The notes: a model not told the origin generated them from the letters alone. 18,770 bases of DNA from Deltaproteobacteria bacterium RBG_13_61_14 (GCA_001797815.1 MGQK01000132.1:25666-44435); one strand, 5' to 3'; positions 1 to 7,802 are shown, counted from the stretch's first letter. Program-made: numbers and translations.

Positions 1-1
1 C

Positions 2-247
2 CAGAACAGCGACCCCATCCACAAAACCCGCCGCTACGGCCAGATTCTGGACCTGATGGTGGACGAGTCTCATCGCCGCCGCGGCGTCGGCCGCGCCTTG
101 CTCAAACACATGCTGGCCGATTTCAAGCGCCGGAAGATCAAAAAGGTCCGGCTGATCGTGGACCTCGCCAACTCTAATGCCCAGGCGCTCTACCGCAGCT
201 TGGGATTTGAGCCCGAATACTATCGGATGGTGAGGAAGGGCCGGTGA
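2..247 (+). CDS. GNAT-family N-acetyltransferase, C-terminal part (5' end outside window)
   Basis: The reading frame is open from base 2, so the gene starts upstream of the window and only its last 81 residues are seen. GNAT enzymes transfer the acetyl group of acetyl-CoA to an amine of a small molecule or protein. The acetyl-CoA pyrophosphate-binding loop (motif A) is visible as RRRGVGRALL. It is followed by a basic helix, the strand VRLIVD and the family's usual ending NAQALYRSLGFEP. The ATG at 56 lies inside the conserved fold, so it is not taken as the start. The stop overlaps the GTG start of the next gene by 4 nt (GTGA), indicating translational coupling. The downstream gene is a paralogue with the same motif A and C-terminal layout. 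The acetylated substrate cannot be read from the sequence. Confidence 0.85.
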   Translation, partial: QNSDPIHKTRRYGQILDLMVDESHRRRGVGRALLKHMLADFKRRKIKKVRLIVDLANSNAQALYRSLGFEPEYYRMVRKGR

Positions 248-717
248 AAATCCGCAAGGCCGCTCGCCGGGAAATCCCCCGTCTGGTCGAGTTGTGGTGG
301 GATTTTCAAACTACCCATCCGCCCTACAATCCGGTCTTTTACCGGAACAAGTCCAAGGCCGAATGTCTTCGGCTTTGCCAAAAGTATTATCAGGTCATTC
401 TCGCATCGAAAAATCACATCTTTTTGGTGGCAGAGACGAATGGGAAACTGGTGGGCTTTATCATGGGCGAGATCGGCCATCGGCCTCCAGTCTACCGGAC
501 CGTCGAGGCGGGTTTTTTATCCATGATCTACATTATCCCGGAGATGCAAAGAAAAGGCGCGGGCACCCGGCTGGTCCAAGCCCTGGAAAAGGAATTCCGC
601 CGCAGGAAAATCCGCCACGTCGAGTTGATCGTGGACAAGAAAAACCGGCCCGCACTTGAACTTTACCGGAAATGCGGTTATCAAGACCGCCAAGTCAAAG
701 TCTATAAGCGGTTGTAA
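244..717 (+). CDS. GNAT-family N-acetyltransferase
   Basis: This is a complete 157-residue GNAT protein. The start is GTG 244, which overlaps the upstream stop. The acetyl-CoA-binding loop is QRKGAGTRLV near residues 101-110, preceded by the beta-4 strand SMIYIIPEM. It is followed by a basic RRRKIRHVELIVD segment and the C-terminal pattern ALELYRKCGY. The last third aligns by eye with the preceding gene, so the two look like a tandem duplication kept as one translational unit. The dehydrogenase gene follows after 12 nt, so all three are probably co-transcribed. Single-domain GNATs of this size acetylate antibiotics, polyamines, amino acids or ribosomal proteins. Nothing here separates these options. 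Confidence 0.88.
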   Translation: MKIRKAARREIPRLVELWWDFQTTHPPYNPVFYRNKSKAECLRLCQKYYQVILASKNHIFLVAETNGKLVGFIMGEIGHRPPVYRTVEAGFLSMIYIIPEMQRKGAGTRLVQALEKEFRRRKIRHVELIVDKKNRPALELYRKCGYQDRQVKVYKRL

Positions 718-729
718 GGGAGAAGAACA

Positions 730-1752
730 ATGTCCCGGACCATGCTCGCCGCGGTATTTGAAGGCCGGGGAAAGTTAGCTCTCAAGAAGATGCCGGTTCC
801 CAAGATCGAGAAGCCGGATGACGTGCTCCTCAAGGTGGAGGCCGCCTCCATCTGCGGCACCGACGTGCACATCCTGCACGTGCCGCCCGGGCACCCGGCC
901 ACTCCCGGCGCCATCCTCGGCCATGAATACGTGGGCGAGGTTTTGGAGGTCGGCAGCTCCTGCGGCGGGTTCAAGCCGGGGGACAAAGTGGCAGTGGACC
1001 CCAACGTCACCTGCGGCCATTGCCCGGCCTGCCAGCTCGGCCGGCACAACATGTGCCGGGAAATGACCACCCTCGGTATCTTCATCCACGGCGGCTTCGC
1101 GCCTTATAACGTGGCCCCGGCCCGCCAGCTCCATCGCTATGACCGCAGGCTCAAACCCGAGATCGCGGTCTTTGCCGAGCCGCTGGCCTGCGTGGTCAAC
1201 GCCTTCAAGAAGCTCAACCTGTTTCCGGGCGAGGGTGTGGTCGTGCTCGGGGCCGGACCGATCGGTCAATATTTCATTCAGATCGCCAAGGCCGGCGGAG
1301 CCGGGAAGATCGTGGCGGTCGAGCCGAACCCCCGCCGGCGCCGGTTCGCCAAGATCAGCGGCGCTGAAATTGTAATTGATCCTACTAAAAAAAATCTGCC
1401 GGAATCGGTGGCAAAAGTCTTTCCCTCCGGGCCGGAGGTGGTGATTGACGCGGTGGGATCACTCGCGGATCAAGCGGTGGGGATCGCGGGAAGGGCCGGC
1501 CGGATCATGCTCTTCGGCCAGAACGCGCTCGCCCGGGCCTCGATCGCCCAGAACATCATCACCCGGAACGAGCTTACGGTCATGGGCTCGTATATTGCCA
1601 AGCACACCTTCCCCGAGGCCATCCGCTTGCTCGAGACCGGCAAGGTGAATGTGAAGCCCCTGATCACTCATCGCCTGAAACTAACCGAAATCAGGAAGGG
1701 CCTCCGGGCCATGGAGAAAGGCCAGGCAATTAAAGCCATCGTTTTTCCTTGA
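730..1752 (+). CDS. Zinc-dependent medium-chain alcohol/polyol dehydrogenase (threonine/sorbitol dehydrogenase type)
   Basis: This 340-residue protein has the usual length for the MDR zinc dehydrogenases, which oxidise a secondary alcohol with NAD(P). Catalytic-zinc residues are Cys42 in ICGTD, His65-Glu66 in GHEYVGEV and Glu150 in AEPLAC. The structural zinc is held by Cys95, Cys98, Cys101 and Cys109. The Rossmann nucleotide loop is GAGPIG (174-179), and the acidic residue in VAVEPN favours NAD over NADP. The ATG at 730 follows an AAGGGAG Shine-Dalgarno at 716-722. Overall layout resembles L-threonine 3-dehydrogenase and L-iditol/sorbitol dehydrogenases, but the substrate cannot be assigned. 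It closes the GNAT unit and ends just before a strong hairpin. Confidence 0.9.
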   Translation: MSRTMLAAVFEGRGKLALKKMPVPKIEKPDDVLLKVEAASICGTDVHILHVPPGHPATPGAILGHEYVGEVLEVGSSCGGFKPGDKVAVDPNVTCGHCPACQLGRHNMCREMTTLGIFIHGGFAPYNVAPARQLHRYDRRLKPEIAVFAEPLACVVNAFKKLNLFPGEGVVVLGAGPIGQYFIQIAKAGGAGKIVAVEPNPRRRRFAKISGAEIVIDPTKKNLPESVAKVFPSGPEVVIDAVGSLADQAVGIAGRAGRIMLFGQNALARASIAQNIITRNELTVMGSYIAKHTFPEAIRLLETGKVNVKPLITHRLKLTEIRKGLRAMEKGQAIKAIVFP

Positions 1753-1753
1753 A

Positions 1754-1777
1754 CCCACCCTTGCGGACAAGGGTGGG
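1754..1777. terminator. Perfect 10-bp hairpin between convergent genes
   Basis: CCCACCCTTG, a 4-nt CGGA loop, then CAAGGGTGGG form a perfect stem two bases after the dehydrogenase stop codon. There is no U-tract on either strand, so it is not a classic intrinsic terminator. It may still act as a bidirectional terminator or 3' stabiliser for the dehydrogenase and the convergent symporter, or be a dispersed palindrome. Confidence 0.5.
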
Positions 1778-1789
1778 CTACAAGCGGTT

Positions 1790-1836
1790 GCGCGGCTGAG
1801 GCTTCGGCCGTGAGCTCAGCCGAACGGTCAGCCGCG
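1790..1836. repeat. Nested inverted repeats in the convergent intergenic region
   Basis: CGCGGCTGA (1791-1799) is the exact inverse of TCAGCCGCG (1828-1836). Inside it, GGCTGAG (1794-1800) can alternatively pair with CTCAGCC (1815-1821). The GCGCGGCTG string recurs as the stem of a hairpin at 17244-17265, so this may be a dispersed palindromic element rather than only a terminator. The rest of 1753-1887 holds nothing else recognised. Confidence 0.45.
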
Positions 1837-1887
1837 TCCCGAAAGTCAGGGTAGCCGCGATCGCCCCGGTCGCATAACTAAATTTTG

Positions 1888-3420
1888 CTAATTTATCAAA
1901 GTATCCCAAAGGACCGCATCTGATTTCTCTTTTGCATAAGCCGGCCGGAGGATACGGCTCATGAGGTAGCCGACTACAATCACCGTCACGCTGGTCACCA
2001 CGCCCGTCATGATCGGGTCCCAGGGGAATTTCAGCCAGGGGTAAGCGTTGGTGATGACCCCGGCATATTGCTCCGAGCCCCAGAGGGTGACGAGCAGCCC
2101 GGCCGCGATCCCGGCGAGCACGCCGCGGGCGTGGGCGCGGCGGGAGAAGAGGGCGAGGGCGAAGACGCCGGCGATGCCGCCGCCGATGATGGCCACGACC
2201 TCGAAGTAGAAGTTGAGGAAGGTCTGGACGCGGATCATGGCGAGGGCGAGGACGATGCCGAGCGCGCCCCAGGCGAAGGTGAGCCAGCGGGCGAGGGAGA
2301 GGGCGCGGCTTTCGGGCGCGTCGGGCCGGAGGAAGCGGCGGTAGAGGTCGGTGACGATGAGGGTGGAGAGCGCGTTCATGGAGGAATCGGCGGTGGACAT
2401 GGCCGCGGCGAAGAGTCCGGCGAGGAGCAGGCCGGAGAGGCCGGAGGGGAGTTGGGTGGCGATGAAGTGGGGGAAGACCTTGTCGCCTTTGCCGTTGGCC
2501 AGGAACTCGCTGACGCGCGGGTCGGGATGATGCTGGTAAAAGACAAAGAGCATGGTGCCGACCAGCAGGAAGAGGGCCCAGACCGGGACCGAGCCGAGCG
2601 CGCCGATCAGGGCCGCCTTTCGGGCCTCGGCGTCGGAGGCGGCGCACTGGTAGCGCTGGACCTGGTTTTGGTTCCCGGCCAGGAAGTAGAAGAAGTTGAG
2701 GAGTCCGGAGAGGGCGAGCACCCAGAAGGTGGGCCGGGCGAGAGAGGGCGAGAGGTCGAGGAGGCGGAACTTGCCTGCGCCGAAGGCTTCGGAGGCGGCG
2801 CCGAAGAAACCGCCCGGCACTTGGAGGCTCACCACGAAAACCACGGCCAGACCTCCGGCAAAGAGGACCAGGGTCTGGAGCACGTCGGTCCAGATCACGC
2901 CCTTGATCCCGCCGGCCGCGCTATAGGCCGCGGTGATAGCGCCCATGCCGGTGATCACCGCGACCAGGGGCCAGCCGGTGATGGTGTGGATCACCAGCGA
3001 GACCAGATAGAGGACCATGGCCAGGCGGGTGAGCTCGGCGGTGACCAGGACGAAGAGGGTAAAGAGCCGGACCCGGGGTCCGAAGCGGAGTTCGATGAAC
3101 TCGTTGACCGAGACGCGGACGTAGCGGCGATAAAAGGGGACCACGGCCAGCGCGCCCGCGAAAACCAGGACCGGCAGCATCAGGCCTTGCACCAGGTATT
3201 GCCAGTCGTGGATCAAGGATTTGCCGGGATAAGCCACGTAAGTAACCGAGGAGATACAGGTGCCGAGGATGGAGAGACCCAAGGCCCAGCCGGGGATTTT
3301 GCGGCTGCCGACGAAATAGTCCTCGGTGGTCCGATCGCGCCGGCTCACGTAAACGCCGATAGCCACGATTACCGTGAAATAGGCCGCTAAAAAGGCCCAA
3401 TCCAACAGGCCGAGGCGCAT
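1888..3420 (-). CDS. Sodium:solute symporter (SSS/SLC5 family)
   Basis: This is a 510-residue, very hydrophobic protein with about 13 predicted membrane helices, the normal size for the SSS family. These carriers import a solute such as a sugar, amino acid, carboxylate or vitamin with Na+. The N-terminus has the family hallmark DYFVGSRKIPGWALG followed by LGTCISSVTYVAYPGKS, the region of helix 1 that forms the substrate and Na+ sites. Further family features are AAYSAAGGIKGVIWTDVLQ, and AAMSTADSSMNALSTLIVTD for the second Na+-site helix. The ATG at 3420 is preceded by GGGGGACC. It lies 80 nt downstream of the ACR3 gene on the same strand, but has its own candidate promoter, so membership of the arsenic operon is uncertain. 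Substrate unknown. Confidence 0.9.
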   Translation of the reverse strand: MRLGLLDWAFLAAYFTVIVAIGVYVSRRDRTTEDYFVGSRKIPGWALGLSILGTCISSVTYVAYPGKSLIHDWQYLVQGLMLPVLVFAGALAVVPFYRRYVRVSVNEFIELRFGPRVRLFTLFVLVTAELTRLAMVLYLVSLVIHTITGWPLVAVITGMGAITAAYSAAGGIKGVIWTDVLQTLVLFAGGLAVVFVVSLQVPGGFFGAASEAFGAGKFRLLDLSPSLARPTFWVLALSGLLNFFYFLAGNQNQVQRYQCAASDAEARKAALIGALGSVPVWALFLLVGTMLFVFYQHHPDPRVSEFLANGKGDKVFPHFIATQLPSGLSGLLLAGLFAAAMSTADSSMNALSTLIVTDLYRRFLRPDAPESRALSLARWLTFAWGALGIVLALAMIRVQTFLNFYFEVVAIIGGGIAGVFALALFSRRAHARGVLAGIAAGLLVTLWGSEQYAGVITNAYPWLKFPWDPIMTGVVTSVTVIVVGYLMSRILRPAYAKEKSDAVLWDTLIN

Positions 3421-3437
3421 GAGGTCCCCCGGCCTGA

Positions 3438-3466
3438 AGTCTAGCCTATTTTCGCGGACGCGTCAG
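3438..3466 (-). promoter_or_regulatory. Candidate sigma-70 promoter of the symporter gene
   Basis: On the minus strand CTGACG (3466-3461) and TAGACT (3443-3438) are separated by 17 bp. The predicted start of transcription is about 10 nt before the ATG at 3420. The match to consensus is moderate, so this is a candidate only. Confidence 0.4.
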
Positions 3467-3500
3467 CCCCTTGGAACCCGGGCCGGGTGCGGAATTCCCT

Positions 3501-4586
3501 TCACGGTCGCATCGTCGGCGCGCCGTAGAACTTGCGCCCGAGCCAGAGCGAGACATTGACCAGCCCGATCAGGGCCGGCACTTCGACCAGCGGCCCGATG
3601 ACCGCGGCGAAAGCGGCGCCATGGTTGATGCCGAAGGTGGCGATGGCCACGGCGATGGCCAGCTCGAAGTTGTTGGACGCGGCGGTGAAGCTGAGGGTGG
3701 CCGCCTGTCCATAGTTCGCGCCGACCTTGCGGCTCATGAAGAACGAGATAAAGAACATCACCCCGAAGTAAATGAGCAGGGGGATGGCGATGCGCACCAC
3801 GTCCAGCGGGAGCTGCACGATGAACTCGCCCTTGAACGAGAACATCACGACGATGGTGAAGAGCAGCGCGATGAGCGTGACCGGGCTGATCTTGGGGATG
3901 AACTTTTCGTGGTACCATTGCTTGTCCTTCAGGTTGATCAGGGTGAAGCGCGTGATCACCCCGGCCAGGAAGGGGATGCCGAGGTAGATGAAGACGCTCT
4001 TGGCGATCTCGGCGATGGTGATGTTGACCGCCACGCCCGCGAGGCCGAACCAGGTGGGCAGCACGGTGATGAAGAGGTAGGCGTAGACCGAGAAGAAGAG
4101 GACCTGGAAGATGGAGTTGAACGCCACCAGGCCGGCGCAATACTCGGTGTCGCCCTTGGCCAGGTCGTTCCAGACAATGACCATGGCAATGCAGCGGGCC
4201 AGGCCGATCATGATCAGCCCCACCATGTATTCGGGCTTGTCGTGCAGGAAGAGTACCGCCAGGCCGAACATCAGGAACGGCCCCACGATCCAGTTCTGGA
4301 CCAGGGAAAGCCCGAGGACCTTGAAGTTCCGGAAGACCGGTCCCATTTCCTCGTAGCGGACTTTGGCCAGCGGCGGGTACATCATCAGGATCAGCCCGAT
4401 GGCGATGGGGATCGAGGTCGTCCCCACGCTGAACTTATCGAGCCAGGGCACGATCCCGGGGAAGAGATAGCCGGAACCCACGCCCACGGCCATGGCCAGG
4501 AAGATCCACACCGTGAGGAAGCGGTCGAGAAAGGATAGGCGCCGGGCGACGCCGCCGGACGCGAGGAGTTGAGCTTCATTTGTCAT
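3501..4586 (-). CDS. acr3: ACR3-family arsenite efflux permease
   Basis: This 361-residue inner-membrane protein with about ten helices expels arsenite (or antimonite) using the proton gradient. It belongs to the bile/arsenite/riboflavin transporter superfamily. Family features are [16 protein letters not shown], the essential cysteine motif [16 protein letters not shown] (Cys132, matching the cysteine known to be needed in ACR3) and [17 protein letters not shown]. The conserved C-terminal glutamate lies in [13 protein letters not shown]. The start ATG 4586 follows GGGGGT. It is the last arsenic gene on this strand, 67 nt downstream of the ArsG-like gene, and probably belongs to the arsR-led operon. 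The family call is secure from the cysteine motif and the complete length. Confidence 0.94.
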   Translation of the reverse strand: MTNEAQLLASGGVARRLSFLDRFLTVWIFLAMAVGVGSGYLFPGIVPWLDKFSVGTTSIPIAIGLILMMYPPLAKVRYEEMGPVFRNFKVLGLSLVQNWIVGPFLMFGLAVLFLHDKPEYMVGLIMIGLARCIAMVIVWNDLAKGDTEYCAGLVAFNSIFQVLFFSVYAYLFITVLPTWFGLAGVAVNITIAEIAKSVFIYLGIPFLAGVITRFTLINLKDKQWYHEKFIPKISPVTLIALLFTIVVMFSFKGEFIVQLPLDVVRIAIPLLIYFGVMFFISFFMSRKVGANYGQAATLSFTAASNNFELAIAVAIATFGINHGAAFAAVIGPLVEVPALIGLVNVSLWLGRKFYGAPTMRP

Positions 4587-4653
4587 TGCATACCCCCGAG
4601 TGAAGCCGTTCCCGATAACGACGGCGCCACGGTCACTTCTTCTCTTCCCTTTT

Positions 4654-5346
4654 TCAAAAGTTCACCTGGAAAATATAGGTCAGGCAATAATAGATTCCCA
4701 CCAAAATAAAAATCCCTCCCGTCAGCCGGCGGGCCCATCGCTCCACCAGGGCCAGCCGGTCAAAAATCCTGCCCACCGACCGGGCGCTGAAGGCGAGCGC
4801 GATGGCGAAGGCCACCACCGGAAGCCCGGTGCCCAGCCCGTAAAGGGCCGGCATCAGTCCCGGGGATTGATGTTTCAAGGCGAGCGGGATCAGGCTGCCG
4901 AAGAAGAGCGCGGCGGAAACCGGGCAGAAGGAGAGCGCGAACACGATCCCCAATAAGCCGGCGCCCCAGACCCCGGCCCGCTCCATTTGCCCCTGGACTT
5001 TTTCTCCCGGGCCCCAGGAGGGAACGGGAAGTGAAATCCAGTCGAGCAAAAACATGCCGGCCAGGATCAGGACCGGGCCCAGGATTTGGTTCATGTATTT
5101 TTGCAGGAAGTTGGAAAGGCCCGGAACCTTCAACAGGCCGGCCACGATCAGAGCGCCCAGCGCGAGGTAGGTGAGGATGCGACCCAGGGTATAAAGCAGG
5201 CCGGCGAAGAGGACTTGCCGGCTCCGGCCCAGGCGGTTGCCGAGATAGGAGATGGCCGCGACGTTGGTCGCAAGCGGACAGGGGCTGATCGAGGTCAGGA
5301 TCCCCAGCCAGAGCGCCGCGGCCAGCCCGGAAAGAGAAAGGCTCAT
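4654..5346 (-). CDS. ArsG-like / CcdA-type membrane protein (thiol relay or aromatic arsenical efflux)
   Basis: This is a 230-residue protein with about six membrane helices and the CcdA/DsbD internal pseudo-repeat. Half one carries [10 protein letters not shown] (Cys23) and half two carries [10 protein letters not shown] (Cys141). In CcdA these paired cysteines move reducing equivalents across the membrane. The subfamily found beside ArsF-like proteins is called ArsG and was described in the arsEFG genes of Shewanella putrefaciens, which act on nitrophenyl arsenicals. Its start overlaps the arsF-like stop by 4 nt (ATGA), so the two are made together. It may be an exporter of aromatic arsenicals, as ArsG is named, or a thiol-electron conduit, as its cysteine pair suggests. 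The fold is sure; the exact function is not. Confidence 0.8.
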   Translation of the reverse strand: MSLSLSGLAAALWLGILTSISPCPLATNVAAISYLGNRLGRSRQVLFAGLLYTLGRILTYLALGALIVAGLLKVPGLSNFLQKYMNQILGPVLILAGMFLLDWISLPVPSWGPGEKVQGQMERAGVWGAGLLGIVFALSFCPVSAALFFGSLIPLALKHQSPGLMPALYGLGTGLPVVAFAIALAFSARSVGRIFDRLALVERWARRLTGGIFILVGIYYCLTYIFQVNF

Positions 5347-5864
5347 AGGTCCTCGACCAGGTAAGCCCGGACCTCGTCCTGGATGTATTTCTGAAAGTCG
5401 GCCTTGACCGTGAACAAGGTCCAGACCTGGTCCAGGTTTTTCCAGCGCGCCTCCCGGCCGTGATGCCGATCCGACAGGATCACGGACTTGGTGTAGAGCT
5501 GGTAGTCCTGGGCAAAGTGTTGATTCCCCGGCTCTTCAACATTGACCACCTGCCAGGTCAGGGTTCCACTTTTCAGTTCTTCCGCAAACCCGCTCTGGAT
5601 GGCCTCCTGGGTATAAGCCTCAATCTTCAAGCAGCTCGAGCAGCGGGCCCGGCCATGAAAATAATAGGCAACTACCTGGTGAGCAGGAGGAAGAGCCGCC
5701 TGGTCCGGTTCAGTTGCCGAAGCCGGGGCAGTTGAAGTGGGCAGGGGCTTGGTCGGCGGGTTGGGAGCTTCGGACCTTTGCCGCGATTCTTTGGCGATCA
5801 AAAAGGCGACGCTGGCCAGGACCAAAGCCAGGAGCAAAGCCGTTAGGATTTTTCTGGCCTTCAT
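5343..5864 (-). CDS. ArsF-like membrane-anchored CxxC protein
   Basis: The protein has 173 residues from ATG 5864. It has an N-terminal uncleaved-type membrane helix (MKARKILTAL onward), a Pro/Ala/Ser/Thr-rich linker at about 31-62, then a thioredoxin-like domain. That domain begins VVAYYFHGRARCSSC, with the redox pair Cys75 and Cys78. The domain should face the periplasm. It matches what annotators call the nitrophenyl compound nitroreductase subunit ArsF family, from the arsEFG organoarsenical genes. A longer ATG at 5930 would put about 22 hydrophilic residues ahead of the helix and has GGAAGGG directly against the ATG, which is too close for initiation. ATG 5864 has AAGGGG about 12 nt upstream, so the start is not certain. 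It is coupled to the ArsG-like gene by ATGA. Confidence 0.75.
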   Translation of the reverse strand: MKARKILTALLLALVLASVAFLIAKESRQRSEAPNPPTKPLPTSTAPASATEPDQAALPPAHQVVAYYFHGRARCSSCLKIEAYTQEAIQSGFAEELKSGTLTWQVVNVEEPGNQHFAQDYQLYTKSVILSDRHHGREARWKNLDQVWTLFTVKADFQKYIQDEVRAYLVEDL

Positions 5865-5939
5865 TGCTTTAGTTACCCCTTTTTCTCTTCTGAATAAGAC
5901 CTGAAGGTGCAAGGGCGATGCGCGAACCATCCCTTCCGG

Positions 5940-6200
5940 TCAAGATCCTTGGGACTTCTGAATCAGCTCCTTGACCTTGGCGACATTGGGCAATGGCTTG
6001 CCCTGATGCGCCACCTTTTCGTTGATCACCAGCCCCGGCGTCATCATCAGGTACTTGCGAATCTCGTTCAGGTCCGTGACATATTTTACTTCCGCATCCC
6101 TCCCCAGTCCCAGCTCCTGGAGCGCGGTCTGCGTCGTTTCCAGGAGCGTCTTGCAGTTGATGCACCCCGGCCCTAACACCTTGATCTTCAAATCCGCCAT
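5940..6200 (-). CDS. Small thioredoxin-fold CxxC protein (TM0996/redox-active disulfide type; possible ArsE)
   Basis: This is an 86-residue cytosolic protein of the small thioredoxin family known as redox-active disulfide protein 2. The active site GPGCINCK (Cys13, Cys16) follows the first beta strand. The cis-proline region MTPGLVINEKVAHQGKPL is typical of the fold. The start ATG 6200 has a strong GAGGAGGA Shine-Dalgarno, part of which lies inside the previous gene's end (2-nt gap), indicating coupling. Such proteins often sit between a DUF318/ArsP_1 permease and ArsR, exactly as here. In the arsEFG scheme it sits in the ArsE position. It could pass electrons to the ArsG/ArsF pair or reduce an arsenical directly. 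Whether it corresponds to ArsE is inference. Confidence 0.85.
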   Translation of the reverse strand: MADLKIKVLGPGCINCKTLLETTQTALQELGLGRDAEVKYVTDLNEIRKYLMMTPGLVINEKVAHQGKPLPNVAKVKELIQKSQGS

Positions 6201-6202
6201 GT

Positions 6203-6430
6203 TTATTCCTCCTCTCCATTTTTGGAAGTCTTGTGAAAGGCGCCGGCCGGATTCCGCTCCCCATCCAGGTGCGATTTCAGCCGGCTCTCCTGGGAAACCA
6301 GCAGTTTCCGGTAAACCGATTGCCGCAAAAAATGAAACGCGCCCTCCCGGTCCTGGTCGGTCATGATCCGCTCCAATTCCATGACCTCAGCCGGTTCCAA
6401 ACTTAAACTCTTGCGCGTGATCTCCAACAT
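6203..6430 (-). CDS. Small uncharacterised protein of the ars operon
   Basis: This 75-residue acidic and basic helical protein has no signal, no membrane helix and no cysteine. It begins MLEITRKSLSLEPAEVMELE and has a central segment DQDREGAFHFLRQSVYRKL. The C-terminus SRLKSHLDGERNP looks flexible. I do not recognise a named domain. It is judged real because ATG 6430 has GGAGG at good distance, it fits tightly between two operon genes (33 nt from the permease stop, 2 nt to the thioredoxin-like start), and its frame is intact. Its position implies a soluble partner of the permease or the redox protein, which is inference. Confidence 0.7.
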   Translation of the reverse strand: MLEITRKSLSLEPAEVMELERIMTDQDREGAFHFLRQSVYRKLLVSQESRLKSHLDGERNPAGAFHKTSKNGEEE

Positions 6431-6457
6431 CTTCGATGCCTCCGGCTCTCCTCGCCC

Positions 6458-6477
6458 GCGCGCTTAAAAAAGCGCGC
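6458..6477. other. Hairpin straddling the permease stop codon
   Basis: GCGCGCTT, a 4-nt AAAA loop, then AAGCGCGC (plus strand) form a perfect 8-bp stem exactly over the TAA of the permease gene. On the minus-strand transcript the loop is UUUU, and no U-run follows the stem. It may be an mRNA processing or partial termination point between the permease and downstream genes. Confidence 0.45.
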
Positions 6478-7762
6478 CGTAGATCATGCCGCTGAAGGTG
6501 GCCATCACGACCACCAGCGCGATATAGACAACCGTCTTGGCGGTGCCGAGCACGCTCCGGATCACCAGCATATTCGGAAGTGAAAGCGCCGGCCCGGCCA
6601 GGAGCAGCGCCAGCGCCGGACCCTGGCCCATGCCGCTGCCGAGCAGGCCTTGCACAATCGGGACCTCGGTGAGCGTGGCAAAATACATGAAGGCTCCGGC
6701 GACCGCAGCAAAGAGGTTCGCGGCCCAAGAGTTCCCGCCCACGGCCCGGCCGACCCAGGCCGAAGGGATCAGCCCCTCTTCTCCCGGCCGGCCCAGAAGA
6801 ATCCCGGCGGCCAGGACCCCGAGCAAAAGCAGGGGCAGGATTTGCTTGGCAAAGCCCCAGGTCTGGCTGAACCACTCGCCGCTCTCGCCGTCCTCGCCGG
6901 CGGTGAGCACGGCCAGGCCGAGCGCCCCGGCCGCAAACGGGAGCAGGGGAACTTCCGGAAAGACAAGCGCCAGGATCGCGGTCGGAACCGCGACCGCCAG
7001 CACTTTCCACCATTTCAACCCGAACCATGCGATCAGCATGGCGGCGAAGCTAATGGCGGCCGCGGCGGTAAGCAGCCACTTGACTGAGTAAATCGCGGAC
7101 CAGAAACCGGCGGCATCTTCAGCTTTGCCCCAGTTGGCAAAGACCAGGATCGCGACCATGACCGCAAAATAAATCGCGGTCTGCCAGAGCGGCCGGCCGG
7201 CTTCCGGCTCGGGCAGGTCCGCCTGGGCCTCGGCCTTTTGCATTTCTTCTCTCCGGAAGATCAGGAACATGAGCAGGCCGATCACCACACTGAAAAGTAT
7301 CGCGCCGACCGCGCGGGCCACGCCCAGCTTAAGCCCGAGGACGCGGGCGGTCAGGATGATGGCGAGCACGTTGATGGCCGGGCCGGAGTAGAGGAAGGCG
7401 GTGGCCGGCCCGAGCCCGGCGCCCCTCGAGTAGATGCCGGCGAAAAGGGGGAGCACGGTGCAGGAGCACACGGCCAGGATGGTGCCGGAGACCGAGGCCA
7501 CGCCGTAGGCCAGGACCGGGTTGGCCTTGGCGCCTAAATACTTGATCACCGAGGCCTGGCGGACAAAAGCGGCGATGGCGCCGGCGATGAAGAAGGCCGG
7601 GACCAGGCACAGGAGCACGTGCTCGCGGGCGTACCACTTGACCAGGGCCAGCCCTTCCAGAATGGCGTGGTCGAAGCGCTCCCGGCCCACCGGCAGGGTG
7701 TAGGCGATGGCGAACGCGGCGGCAATCGCCGCCAGAGTCTTAGCTTCTTTTTTCCAATCCAT
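6464..7762 (-). CDS. DUF318/ArsP_1-type permease (putative organoarsenical or metal exporter)
   Basis: This is a 432-residue protein with about ten predicted helices in two halves. The first half has the family signature SGTILAVCSCTVLPLFAGIY (Cys99, Cys101), followed by YSGPAINVLAIILT. The second half repeats the pattern as FATLTEVPIVQGLLGSGMG and LLLAGPALSLPNMLVI. Families named ArsP include exporters of trivalent organoarsenicals, and many DUF318 members lie in ars or metal operons. The start is ATG 7762 (MDWKKEAKTL). The open frame runs 34 codons further upstream into arsR, but those residues are not membrane-like and overlap arsR out of frame. It lies 40 nt after arsR. Substrate by context: an arsenical. 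Chemistry not proven. Confidence 0.82.
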   Translation of the reverse strand: MDWKKEAKTLAAIAAAFAIAYTLPVGRERFDHAILEGLALVKWYAREHVLLCLVPAFFIAGAIAAFVRQASVIKYLGAKANPVLAYGVASVSGTILAVCSCTVLPLFAGIYSRGAGLGPATAFLYSGPAINVLAIILTARVLGLKLGVARAVGAILFSVVIGLLMFLIFRREEMQKAEAQADLPEPEAGRPLWQTAIYFAVMVAILVFANWGKAEDAAGFWSAIYSVKWLLTAAAAISFAAMLIAWFGLKWWKVLAVAVPTAILALVFPEVPLLPFAAGALGLAVLTAGEDGESGEWFSQTWGFAKQILPLLLLGVLAAGILLGRPGEEGLIPSAWVGRAVGGNSWAANLFAAVAGAFMYFATLTEVPIVQGLLGSGMGQGPALALLLAGPALSLPNMLVIRSVLGTAKTVVYIALVVVMATFSGMIYGALF

Positions 7763-7802
7763 GATCTGGAATCCGCGACCGCAGAGCGGCAGCGGCTGCC
7801 TC

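Noticed and set aside
2068-3390. Long plus-strand frame (440 codons) opposite the symporter gene
   Set aside because: Composition is extremely Glu/Gly/Asp-rich, as expected for the antisense of a GC-rich membrane protein gene. No motif, and the minus-strand symporter is certain.
3471-4538. Long plus-strand frame opposite acr3
   Set aside because: Acidic and His-rich low-complexity antisense of a clear ACR3 gene.
4587-4643. Possible 17-codon leader peptide before acr3 (GTG 4643 on the minus strand)
   Set aside because: A purine-rich stretch precedes it, but such a short frame is expected by chance and it has no attenuator-like hairpin.
5865-5930. Longer arsF-like start at ATG 5930
   Set aside because: The ribosome-site-like GGAAGGG touches the ATG, and the added residues would precede the membrane helix without purpose.
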